Shown piece by piece: positions 27,026 through 33,883 of a stretch of DNA of 64,000 bases. Within the stretch, counting starts at the first letter, position 1; each line of letters starts with the position of its first letter. The notes under the pieces are model-generated. The model worked only from the letters and a program-made list of their open reading frames with translations. It was not told the DNA's origin and did no database searches. The DNA comes from WHSW01 sp963722175 (GTDB lineage: Bacteria; Actinomycetota; Thermoleophilia; Solirubrobacterales; 70-9): positions 62,001 through 126,000 of the forward strand of contig CAVRKA010000005.1 of NCBI GenBank assembly GCA_963722175.1, written 5' to 3'. The position numbers and the translations under genes are program-made.

Positions 27026-28093
27026 CTACCGGTCCGCGATTGCCTGGGCGACACGCTCCGCCGCCCGTCCGTCCCATTTCTCCGGTGGTTGCGGCCGATC
27101 GGCGGGCGCCGCCGCGAGCAACTCGGGGATCTCGGCGACCCGCGCCGGCGCCAGGCCCAGCAGCGTGTTGGTGCCGGCGCGCACCGTCACCGGGCGCTCG
27201 GTGTTGTCGCGCAGGGTGAAGCACGGAATCCCGAGGTAGGTGGTCTCCTCCTGGATCCCGCCGGAGTCGGTCAGCACCGCGGCCGCGTCGGCCTCGAGCG
27301 AGAGGAAGTCGAGGTAGCCGACCGGGTCGGTGAGCGTGATCCCTTCCGCCGCCCGCTCGTCGAGCATCTTCCGAGTCCGCGGGTGGACCGGGAAGATGAC
27401 CGGCATCTCGGCCGCCACCCGCCCCAGCGCGGCGATCGCCTCGCCGAGCAGCGGCCCGTCGACGAGCGCCGGCCGATGCAGGGTGACCAGCAGGAACGAG
27501 CCCGGCTCGACGCCGGCGGCGCGCGCGGCGCCCCGCGCGCGAAACCGCTGTTCGAGCGCGACCAAAGTGTCGATCATCGTGTTCCCGACGAACCGGAACC
27601 CGCGCTCGTCGACGCCCTCGGCCCGCAGGTTGTCCTGCGCCTCGGGGGAATGCAGGAAGAGCAGCTCGGAGAGGTGGTCGGCGACGATCCGGTTGATCTC
27701 CTCCGGCATCGTGCGGTCGAAGCTGCGCAACCCCGACTCGACGTGGCCGATCGGGATCCCGACCCGCGCCGCGCAGAGCGCCGCCGCGAGGGTCGAGTTG
27801 ACGTCGCCGGGAACCAGGACCAGGTCGGGGCGCTCGTCGCGGAGCACCGGCGCGAGCCGCTCGAGCACCCGTGCCGTCTGCTCGCCGTGGCTGCCGGACC
27901 CGGCCCCGAGCATGTGATCGGGCTCGGGCACGCCGAGCTCCTCGAAGAAGATCTCCGACATCGCCCGGTCGTAGTGCTGGCCGGTGTGGACGATCACCGA
28001 CGAGTCCGACCCGAAGCGCTCCCGGGTTGCCGCGATCACCGGCGCCATCTTGACCAGGTTCGGCCGCGTGCCGACGACGTGGGCGATCCGCAT
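27026..28093 (-). CDS. wecB: UDP-N-acetylglucosamine 2-epimerase (non-hydrolysing)
   Basis: A 355-aa GT-B-fold epimerase making UDP-ManNAc from UDP-GlcNAc for cell-wall or capsule polymers. Family marks: VGTRPNLVKMAPVI (7-20), VIVHTGQHYD (~34-43), GDVNSTLAAAL, HVESGLRSFD (~116-125), VTLHRP and LTDSGGIQEE (~266-275). Length is typical. It lies between an alpha/beta hydrolase gene (6 bp) and DUF47-pit (10 bp) on one strand, so wall-polymer synthesis and phosphate uptake appear to be in one transcript, which would suit a phosphate-containing wall polymer (inference). Confidence 0.94.
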   Translation of the reverse strand: MRIAHVVGTRPNLVKMAPVIAATRERFGSDSSVIVHTGQHYDRAMSEIFFEELGVPEPDHMLGAGSGSHGEQTARVLERLAPVLRDERPDLVLVPGDVNSTLAAALCAARVGIPIGHVESGLRSFDRTMPEEINRIVADHLSELLFLHSPEAQDNLRAEGVDERGFRFVGNTMIDTLVALEQRFRARGAARAAGVEPGSFLLVTLHRPALVDGPLLGEAIAALGRVAAEMPVIFPVHPRTRKMLDERAAEGITLTDPVGYLDFLSLEADAAAVLTDSGGIQEETTYLGIPCFTLRDNTERPVTVRAGTNTLLGLAPARVAEIPELLAAAPADRPQPPEKWDGRAAERVAQAIADR

Positions 28094-28099
28094 CTGCGC

Positions 28100-28978
28100 C
28101 TAGACGACCCGGTCGAGGAACTCGATCTGGTCGCCGACGGCGCGCTCGAACGGCTCGCCGACGTAGATGTCGAAGTGGCCGCCCGGATACTCGATCAGCT
28201 CGCCTCGGGGGGCGCGCTCGGCCGCTTTGCGCGACGCACCGGGCGGGGTGACGACGTCGCCGCTCATCACCTGGACGAGCAGCGGACAGGTGATCCGGCT
28301 CGCCTTCGCGTACGGGCGCTGGGCTGGCAGCGACAGCGTGCCGCGCGGGAGGAAGCGGTTCGGCCAGTCGTATCCGGGCGGGAACAGGGCCAGGTAGCCA
28401 GGCTCGGCGTCCGGGCTCGTCATCGCCGCGGTGGTGCCGGGCGGGCCGACGACCGCGATCGTGTGCTCCCGTCCGCGAAGCCCGGCGACGGCGTCACGCA
28501 GGCCGCTGGCCGTCAGCCGGACGTTGTGGGCGAACCCGGCCGACCAGAGCACCGCGGCCCCACTCATAAACGGTCCTTGAGCGATCACGGCCGCGACGCG
28601 CTCGCCGGCGGCCGCCAGTTCGACCACGTGCCCGCCGGAGAACGACGTCCCCCAGGCGACGATCCGGTTCGGATCGACCCCGTCGAGGCCGCGGGCGTGG
28701 GCCAGCGCCGCCCGCCAGTCGTCGCGCTGGCGCCCGATGTCGATCAGCAGCCGCGGATCGCCGCCGGAGTCGCCATGGCAGCGGTAGTCGAAGACCAGGG
28801 CCGCGTATCCGGCCCCGGCGAAACGCTCGGCGTAGGCGTCGAGGCGCGCCTCCTTGACGCCGCCGAAGCCGTGCGCGAGGACGACGCAGGCGACATCGCC
28901 GTTCGCCCCGTCGGGTCGATAGAGCCAGCCGGCGCACTCCGCGTCCCCGGACAGGAAGCGGACGTCCTCGCGCGCCAC
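28100..28978 (-). CDS. Alpha/beta hydrolase (dienelactone hydrolase/peptidase S15-like)
   Basis: A 292-aa cytoplasmic serine hydrolase. VVLAHGFGGVK (~33-43) is the oxyanion segment, WGTSFSGGH (~103-111) holds the nucleophilic Ser, VMSGDVVTPP the acid and EYPGGHFDIYV the His near the C-terminus. No signal peptide. Substrate unknown; small esters or amides are typical. The GTG at 28978 overlaps the last base of the upstream pterin dehydratase stop (TAGTG), so translation is coupled. Confidence 0.83.
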   Translation of the reverse strand: MAREDVRFLSGDAECAGWLYRPDGANGDVACVVLAHGFGGVKEARLDAYAERFAGAGYAALVFDYRCHGDSGGDPRLLIDIGRQRDDWRAALAHARGLDGVDPNRIVAWGTSFSGGHVVELAAAGERVAAVIAQGPFMSGAAVLWSAGFAHNVRLTASGLRDAVAGLRGREHTIAVVGPPGTTAAMTSPDAEPGYLALFPPGYDWPNRFLPRGTLSLPAQRPYAKASRITCPLLVQVMSGDVVTPPGASRKAAERAPRGELIEYPGGHFDIYVGEPFERAVGDQIEFLDRVV

Positions 28979-29259
28979 TAGCCCAGCTGGTCGATCTTCG
29001 CGGCGAGCTCGAAGTCGGCGGCCGTCAGCCCGCCGGCCGCGTGGTTGGTGATCGAGACCTTGACCTCGCTCCACGAGATCTCGAGGTCCGGATGGTGGTT
29101 CATGTCCTCGGCCGGCGTGGTCAGCCGGCGCACGAACTCGACCGAGCCGACGAAGTCGCCGTGATCGAACTTCTTCGTGATCTGGTCGCCCTCGCGGCTC
29201 CAGCCATCGAGCTCGCCGAGGCGCTCCTCGATCTCCTCGTCGCTCAGCAGGTCTGCCAT
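28978..29259 (-). CDS. phhB: 4a-hydroxytetrahydrobiopterin (pterin-4a-carbinolamine) dehydratase
   Basis: A 93-aa single-domain dehydratase that regenerates quinonoid dihydropterin from the 4a-carbinolamine. The active-site signature NHHPDLEISW with a later TNHAAGGLTAADFELA is intact and the length is typical. No aromatic amino-acid hydroxylase is in the window, so as in many bacteria its physiological role is unclear. ATG at 29259 is preferred to an upstream GTG; TAGGGT sits 7 nt before it. Confidence 0.92.
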   Translation of the reverse strand: MADLLSDEEIEERLGELDGWSREGDQITKKFDHGDFVGSVEFVRRLTTPAEDMNHHPDLEISWSEVKVSITNHAAGGLTAADFELAAKIDQLG

Positions 29260-29266
29260 GCCCTGC

Positions 29267-29272
29267 ACCCTA
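29267..29272 (-). promoter_or_regulatory. -10 element (TANNNT) for the pterin dehydratase operon, leaderless start
   Basis: TAGGGT on the minus strand ends 7 nt before the ATG at 29259. GCAGGG in the spacer could also act as a weak Shine-Dalgarno. Confidence 0.4.
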
Positions 29273-29276
29273 GAAC

Positions 29277-29282
29277 TATCCT
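29277..29282 (+). promoter_or_regulatory. -10 element (TANNNT) for the BtuF-like gene, leaderless start
   Basis: TATCCT ends 6 nt before the GTG at 29289; only 4 bp separate it from the divergent -10 element at 29267-29272. Confidence 0.5.
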
Positions 29283-29288
29283 CGAACG

Positions 29289-30203
29289 GTGCGCATCGCC
29301 AGCCTGGTTCCATCCGCGACCGAAGCGCTCTTCGCGCTCGGCATCGGTGACTCCGTCGTCGCCGTCACCCACGAGTGCGACTGGCCGGAGGAGGCGCGCT
29401 CGCTGCCGAAGCTGACGTCGAGCGTGATCCCGGAGGGCCTGCCGCCGGCGGAGATCGACGCCAGGGTGCGCGAGGTGACCGGCCGCGGCGAGTCGCTGTA
29501 CCGGCTCGACGAGCAGGCGCTGGCCGAGCTCGCGCCCGACCTGATCGTCACCCAGGCGCTGTGCGCCGTCTGCGCCGTCTCCTTCGACGACGTGCGCGCG
29601 GTGGCGTCGCGGTTGCCGACTCGCCCGCGGGTGATCTCGCTCGACCCCGAGAACCTCGAGGAGGTCCTCACCGACCTGATCCGACTCGCGTGGGCGACCG
29701 GCAATCCGCGACTCGGGGAGCGGCTGTTGAAACACCTGCGTGGCCGTCTTGCCGCCGTCAGGGCGGCGGTCGCCGACGTCCCACGCCCGCGGGTCGCGGC
29801 GCTCGAGTGGCTGGACCCGGTCTACGTCGGCGGCCACTGGGTTCCGGAGATGATCGCCGCGGCCGGCGGCGAGGACGTGCTCGGCGCCGCGGGGGCGAAG
29901 TCGCGCGTCGTCGCCTGGGAGGACGTCGCCGCGGCCCGACCCGAGGTCGTCGTCGCGATGCCGTGCGGCCTCTACGCGTCCGAGGCGGCCGCGCAGGCGC
30001 GCGACCATGCCGACCGGCTGTGGTCGCTGGGCGCCGAGCGGATCGTTGCCGTCGATGCGGCGTCATCGTTCTCGCGCCCGGGCCCGCGACTGGTCGACGG
30101 GGTCGAGCTGCTCGCCCACCTCCTCCACCCGGACCTGGTCGACGCGCCGCGGGGCATCGCCTCAGAGCCGCTCTTCGAGCCGGCGGCGCCTCGAGGCGCT
30201 TGA
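29289..30203 (+). CDS. Cobalamin/BtuF-like periplasmic-binding-fold protein without signal peptide
   Basis: A 304-aa two-lobe (helical-backbone) binding protein related to BtuF/FhuD. The start RIASLVPSATEALFALG (2-18) and GDSVVAVTHECDWP are hallmarks of the subfamily, as is QALCAVCAVS (~95-104) with its paired Cys. There is no signal peptide, lipobox or membrane segment, so as read it stays in the cytoplasm; such solo proteins are common in actinobacteria and their ligand is uncertain. No BtuC/BtuD transporter is adjacent. Confidence 0.82.
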   Translation: MRIASLVPSATEALFALGIGDSVVAVTHECDWPEEARSLPKLTSSVIPEGLPPAEIDARVREVTGRGESLYRLDEQALAELAPDLIVTQALCAVCAVSFDDVRAVASRLPTRPRVISLDPENLEEVLTDLIRLAWATGNPRLGERLLKHLRGRLAAVRAAVADVPRPRVAALEWLDPVYVGGHWVPEMIAAAGGEDVLGAAGAKSRVVAWEDVAAARPEVVVAMPCGLYASEAAAQARDHADRLWSLGAERIVAVDAASSFSRPGPRLVDGVELLAHLLHPDLVDAPRGIASEPLFEPAAPRGA

Positions 30204-30210
30204 CGCGCCG

Positions 30211-31077
30211 CTAGCCGAGCGCCGCCGGGACGCTCGACTCGGCGGCGATCAGCCCGCCGGCGAAGGTGGCCGCGCAGAGCGCGATCAGCACCGCGTACTC
30301 GACCGTCCTCGCGTTGGCGATCCGGCTGCGCTCGAGCTGGTTGACGATCACCGCAGCCACCACGCCGCCGATCAGGCCGCCGATGTGGCCGCCGATCGAG
30401 ATGTTGTTGACGCTGAAGGTGATCACCAGGTTGATGATCACGAAGAAGCCGATCTGCGAAGCGAGCTCGTCGAGGCCCCGGTCGCGGGCGATCAGGAACG
30501 CCGCGGCCATCAGGCCGAAGATCCCGCCCGAGGCCCCGACGGTGAGCTGCTCGGGGTCCATGACCATGACCAGGAACGAGCCGCTGAGCACCGAGACCGC
30601 GTAGATGCCGACGAAGCGCGCCGTCCCGATCGCAGGCTCGAGCAGGGTGCCGAGGATGTAGAGGGCGAACATGTTGAAGGCGAGGTGGATCAGCCCGGCA
30701 TGGAGGAACGCGGCGGTGACGAGCCGGTAGGGCTGGCCGAAGGCGACCCCGATCGTCTCGCCGCTCGAGTTGAGCCCGTACGCGAACAGGCCGCCCTCCT
30801 CGGTCAGCGTCCCGCTGCCGGTGCCGCCGATCCCACCGCCGCTGGCGATCTCGGCGACGAAGGCGATGACGCAGACCGCCATGATCGCGTAGGTGGCGGG
30901 AGCGTCGTTGCGGCCGGGGGCGCCGACCGGGTTCACGACCCGCGTCTTCTCCCCGGCGCACTCCGGGCAGCGCATACCGACCGGGGTCGAGGTCATGCAG
31001 TCGGGGCAGATCGGGCGCCCGCAATTCGAGCAGGAGACGTTGGTCTCCCGCGAGGGATGTCGGTAGCAGGTCGCCAC
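30211..31077 (-). CDS. Rhomboid intramembrane serine protease with N-terminal zinc-binding module
   Basis: A 288-aa protein. Residues 4-45 form a B-box-like zinc module with CxxC pairs (CSNCGRPICPDC and CPEC). Six or more transmembrane segments follow, with the rhomboid motifs AGLIHLAFNMFALYILG (~140-156), catalytic Ser in GASGGIFGLM (~194-203) and catalytic His in GGHIGGLIGG (~245-254). It should cleave single-pass membrane proteins within the bilayer. The GTG at 31077 lies 11 nt after TATCGT. The 7-bp gap to the convergent BtuF-like gene has no obvious terminator. Confidence 0.92.
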   Translation of the reverse strand: MATCYRHPSRETNVSCSNCGRPICPDCMTSTPVGMRCPECAGEKTRVVNPVGAPGRNDAPATYAIMAVCVIAFVAEIASGGGIGGTGSGTLTEEGGLFAYGLNSSGETIGVAFGQPYRLVTAAFLHAGLIHLAFNMFALYILGTLLEPAIGTARFVGIYAVSVLSGSFLVMVMDPEQLTVGASGGIFGLMAAAFLIARDRGLDELASQIGFFVIINLVITFSVNNISIGGHIGGLIGGVVAAVIVNQLERSRIANARTVEYAVLIALCAATFAGGLIAAESSVPAALG

Positions 31078-31095
31078 GCGGGCGCCGGACGATAG

Positions 31096-31824
31096 CTACA
31101 GGGGCGCGCTGAGCAGCGGGTCGGTGGTCGGCTGCGGGCTCCCGCCTCTGGGCTCGCGGGTGACCAGCACGGCCTCGCCGCCCTCGAGCGGGCCCGGCAC
31201 CGCTGCCTCGGCGGTCCCGTTCATGCTGAGCACGAAGGTGTTGCGCGGCTCCATCACCCCAGCGCGCTGGACCCAGACCTCGTAGACCTCGTCGTCGTCG
31301 ATCGGCGGCAGCTCATGGACGTGCAGGGTCGCCGAGTCGCCCTCCCGCTCCAGCGTCGCCGACACCGGGACGGACTCGTCGAGCGGCTCCGCCCTGACGA
31401 GCGTCGGGCCGGTCTCGACCGTGTCCGATCCGCGCAGCGCGTAGCCGACGCCGATCCCGGCGACGAGCAGGATCAGCGCCGCCATCCCGGTCGCCGGGCG
31501 CAGCATCAGGCCCCGCAGTCCGGCCCACCACGACTCGCGGGCCGGCTCCGACGGCGGAGCCGGCTGGGTGCCCGCGACGGTGCTCTGCGCGGCCTCGGCG
31601 CGCACGGTCTCCATCAGGTTCTCGCGCAGGCTCGGCGGCGGCGAGCGCTGCTCGACCGCCGCCGGGAGCAGGTCGACCGCCGGGGTCAGCCAGCGCAGCC
31701 GGGCCTGGCAGTGGTCGCAATCGCCAAGGTGAGTCTCGAGCGCCGTCAGCTCGTCGCCCGCCAGGGCGCCGAGCGCGTAGGCGGCGAGGTCGTCGCGAAG
31801 CGCCTCGCACTGGCGGGCGAGGGT
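31096..31824 (-). CDS. RskA-type anti-sigma factor lacking a standard start codon
   Basis: The open frame directly after the sigma-factor TGA encodes a complete anti-sigma factor: CEALRDDLAAYALGAL, the zinc motif HLGDCDHC (H-x3-C-x2-C, codons ~32-39), a transmembrane helix (ALILLVAGIGVGYAL) and the extracellular RskA domain with YEVWVQ and MEPRNTFVLS. It should hold the sigma factor at the membrane until cleaved. The odd point: the frame has no ATG, GTG or TTG for its first 70 codons; the first ATG (31614) would discard the sigma-binding domain. A GTG overlapping the sigma stop (31828) is one base out of frame. A one-base indel, readthrough of the TGA or a non-standard start are the possibilities. 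Confidence 0.72.
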   Translation of the reverse strand, partial: TLARQCEALRDDLAAYALGALAGDELTALETHLGDCDHCQARLRWLTPAVDLLPAAVEQRSPPPSLRENLMETVRAEAAQSTVAGTQPAPPSEPARESWWAGLRGLMLRPATGMAALILLVAGIGVGYALRGSDTVETGPTLVRAEPLDESVPVSATLEREGDSATLHVHELPPIDDDEVYEVWVQRAGVMEPRNTFVLSMNGTAEAAVPGPLEGGEAVLVTREPRGGSPQPTTDPLLSAPL

Positions 31825-32439
31825 TCACGGCAGCACCCCCGACGGTCCGTCGATTCCCATCCCCTCGGCGAGCGTGATTCGGACCTTCTCGAGCCCCAGT
31901 CGCATCCGGCCCTTCACGGTCCCCAGCGGCATCCCGAGCATCTCGGCGATCTCGGAGTGCGTGAAGCCGCCGAAGTATGCGAGACCGATCACCTCGGACT
32001 GCTCCTGGGGCAGCTCGCTGAGCGCGCCGCGGACCCGGCGCGCGGTCTCGCGGCGGATCGCGGTCGAGTCGGTGAGCTCGCCGGCGCTCTGGGTCTCGAG
32101 CACGGCGTCGTCGTCGAGGTCGAGCTTCGGCGCCGAGCCCGACACCCGCCGCAGGGCGTCGATCGCCCGGTTGCGGACGATCCCCAGCGTCCACGAGCGG
32201 ACGCTGCCGCGGGCGGCGTCGAAGCGCGCGCCGCTGCGCCAGACCGAGAGGAAGGCCTCCTGGGTGACGTCCTCGGCGACCGCGGGATCGCCGACGATCC
32301 GGTGGGCGAGCGAGTACGCGGCGCCGCCGTGGCGGTCGTAGAGGACCGCGAACGCGTCGGCGTCGCGGCGCTCGACGAGCGTCATCAGGTCCTCGTCGGC
32401 GAGCCGCTGCAGCGCGGCGGGTGTGAGCTGATCAGCCAC
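31825..32439 (-). CDS. ECF RNA polymerase sigma factor, SigK/SigL-like
   Basis: A 204-aa group 4 sigma factor. Region 2 spans about 27-95 (FAVLYDRHGGAAYSLA, then DVTQEAFLSVW for core and -10 recognition), and region 4 about 140-195 (LPQEQSEVIGLAYFGGFTH, SEIAEMLGMPLGTVKGRMR). Pairing with an RskA-like anti-sigma gene directly downstream is characteristic. The GTG at 32439 gives the usual length and has TAGATA 7 nt upstream; longer starts at 32478 or beyond would read through the palindrome at 32461-32477. Its stop TGA is in the same frame as the anti-sigma coding region. Confidence 0.9.
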   Translation of the reverse strand: MADQLTPAALQRLADEDLMTLVERRDADAFAVLYDRHGGAAYSLAHRIVGDPAVAEDVTQEAFLSVWRSGARFDAARGSVRSWTLGIVRNRAIDALRRVSGSAPKLDLDDDAVLETQSAGELTDSTAIRRETARRVRGALSELPQEQSEVIGLAYFGGFTHSEIAEMLGMPLGTVKGRMRLGLEKVRITLAEGMGIDGPSGVLP

Positions 32440-32446
32440 CTGCTCG

Positions 32447-32452
32447 TATCTA
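32447..32452 (-). promoter_or_regulatory. Possible -10-like element before the SigK-type gene
   Basis: TAGATA on the minus strand ends 7 nt before the GTG at 32439. It departs from TANNNT at the last base. Confidence 0.3.
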
Positions 32453-32460
32453 ACGCGGAG

Positions 32461-32477
32461 TGATCCGTTTTGGATCA
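32461..32477. promoter_or_regulatory. Palindrome (operator candidate) between divergent genes
   Basis: TGATCC-GTTTT-GGATCA is a perfect 6-bp inverted repeat in the intergenic region between the sigma gene and the DUF4383 gene. It sits where the -35 region of the sigma promoter would lie, so it may be an autoregulatory or shared operator (inference). Confidence 0.4.
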
Positions 32478-32533
32478 TCCATCCGCAGGAAAGGTGATAT
32501 TGCATCGACGGCTCAACGCCAAGGAGGCACTCG

Positions 32534-32959
32534 ATGTCAACGTCAACCCCAGCGAGGCTGTACTGCACCCTGGTCGGCGCGGTCCTCGTGATCGCCGGGA
32601 TCATCGGCTTCTTCTACAGCGCCAGCTTCGACACCGGGGCGGCGAACGTGGCCGTCGACACCGACGAGGTGTTCGGGATCCTCGGCGTCAACGGCTGGCA
32701 CAACCTCGTCCACCTCGCGCTCGGACTGCTTGCGCTCGCCGTCGCCGGGTCGCCGTACGGCGCTCGCGCCTACTGCCTCGGGATCGGCCTCCTCTACCTG
32801 GTCCTCGCGATCTGGGGGTTCATCGACGGCGACGGCGTCCTGCTCGGGCTGATCCCCGTCAACGACGAGGACAACGTCCTGCACCTGATCCTGGGGCTGG
32901 TCGGACTCGGCGCGGGAGCGGCGACGCCGACCGCGGCACGGGAGCCGGCGCCGGCCTGA
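32534..32959 (+). CDS. DUF4383 family membrane protein
   Basis: A 141-aa protein with four transmembrane helices (about 10-30, 52-72, 80-98 and 112-130). NGWHNLVHLALGLLALAV (~52-69) and DNVLHLILGLVGLG, with paired His after the loops, are the family's repeated signature; the function is unknown. The ATG at 32534 follows a near-consensus AAGGAGG (32521-32527) by 6 nt, the strongest ribosome binding site nearby. Divergent from the SigK-type sigma gene, with the palindrome between them, so it could be a target of that sigma factor. Confidence 0.82.
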   Translation: MSTSTPARLYCTLVGAVLVIAGIIGFFYSASFDTGAANVAVDTDEVFGILGVNGWHNLVHLALGLLALAVAGSPYGARAYCLGIGLLYLVLAIWGFIDGDGVLLGLIPVNDEDNVLHLILGLVGLGAGAATPTAAREPAPA

Positions 32960-32963
32960 CCGG

Positions 32964-33296
32964 CTAGCGCAGGTCGCGAAGCAGCCGCTCGGCGCTCGCC
33001 CGCAGCCCGTGCGGACGCCGGCGGCGGCGCGCCTCGACGACCAGCAGCGCGCCCGCGGCGGCGCCGCCGACCGCGACCGCGGCCACCGGCCGGACCCAGT
33101 TGCGCGGGTCGCGGAGCGCCTCGAGCTCGCCCTCGGAGAGCTCGTCGGCCCAGCTCGAGAGCTCGGCGGCGGCCTGCTCGGCGATCGACGAGAGCGTCGA
33201 CTCGACCCGGGTCGAGAGGCTCTCCGGCGGCTCGACCGGCCGCAGCGCGTCGCGGAGCAGGGCCTCGAGCCGCAGGTCTCCGGCCTGCTCACTCAT
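32964..33296 (-). CDS. Single-pass membrane protein, candidate anti-sigma partner
   Basis: A 110-aa protein: an N-terminal acidic helical region (RLEALLRDALRPVEPPESL), then one transmembrane segment (VRPVAAVAVGGAAAGALLV, ~68-86) and a short basic cytoplasmic-type tail. It overlaps the upstream ECF sigma gene by 8 bp, the position anti-sigma genes usually hold, and the size and topology fit a minimal membrane anti-sigma factor; there is no zinc motif. Assignment rests on context. Confidence 0.65.
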   Translation of the reverse strand: MSEQAGDLRLEALLRDALRPVEPPESLSTRVESTLSSIAEQAAAELSSWADELSEGELEALRDPRNWVRPVAAVAVGGAAAGALLVVEARRRRRPHGLRASAERLLRDLR

Positions 33297-33855
33297 CGTC
33301 CATCAGCTCCTCGAGCTGCTTGATCGCGCGATGGATCAGCACCTTGGTGGCTCCGTCCGAGCGCCCGAGCGCGCGCGCGATCTCGCGGTTGTTCATGCCC
33401 AGCGCGAAGCGCATGATCAGCGCCTCGCGGCGGTCGTCCGGAAGCTCGTCGAGCCGCGCGATCACCTCGCGCAGCTCCTCGCGGCCCTCGACCACCCGTT
33501 CGGTCTCGTGCGGATGCGCCGGAGGCTCGACCGCGTCGATGTTCGCCTCCGGCCGCCGGGCGCGGTCCCGGTAGTAGTTCGAGGCGAGGTTGTGGGCGAT
33601 CCGGATCAGCCACGGGCGCAGCGGCCGGCCGTTCGACTCCCGCTGGGCGCGCTCGAAGTGGCGATACGCCTGAAGGAACGCCTGCTCGGTCAGGTCCTCG
33701 GCGTCGTGGTGGTTGCCCACCTTGTAGTACGCGTACGAATAGACGTCGCGCAGATGCGTCCGGTAGAGCTCGGAGAAGGCGCTGTCCAACTCCGCCTTCT
33801 GCGCGGGCGTCGGCGCGGGGGCGGTCGCCCCCTTCGACTCCTGTTCCTCGCTCAC
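33289..33855 (-). CDS. ECF RNA polymerase sigma factor
   Basis: A 188-aa group 4 sigma factor. Region 2 is about 28-95 (FSELYRTHLRDVYSYAYYK, DAEDLTEQAFLQAYRH, RPWLIRIAHNLASNYYRD) and region 4 about 130-182 (LPDDRREALIMRFALGM, NREIARALGRSDGATKVLI). It is unrelated in detail to the SigK-type factor 1 kb away, and an overlapping membrane gene follows. GTG at 33855 is supported by TAGGCT 6 nt upstream. Target promoters are not identifiable here. Confidence 0.92.
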   Translation of the reverse strand: MSEEQESKGATAPAPTPAQKAELDSAFSELYRTHLRDVYSYAYYKVGNHHDAEDLTEQAFLQAYRHFERAQRESNGRPLRPWLIRIAHNLASNYYRDRARRPEANIDAVEPPAHPHETERVVEGREELREVIARLDELPDDRREALIMRFALGMNNREIARALGRSDGATKVLIHRAIKQLEELMDDE

Positions 33856-33861
33856 CGGGCA

Positions 33862-33867
33862 AGCCTA
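33862..33867 (-). promoter_or_regulatory. -10 element (TANNNT) for the ECF sigma operon, leaderless start
   Basis: TAGGCT on the minus strand ends 6 nt before the GTG at 33855. Confidence 0.5.
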
Positions 33868-33883
33868 GACGGGCGACCATCGC

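Noticed and set aside
30186..30199. GCGCCTCGAGGCGC palindrome near the end of the BtuF-like gene
   Set aside because: Inside coding sequence with a 5-bp stem; no support for function.
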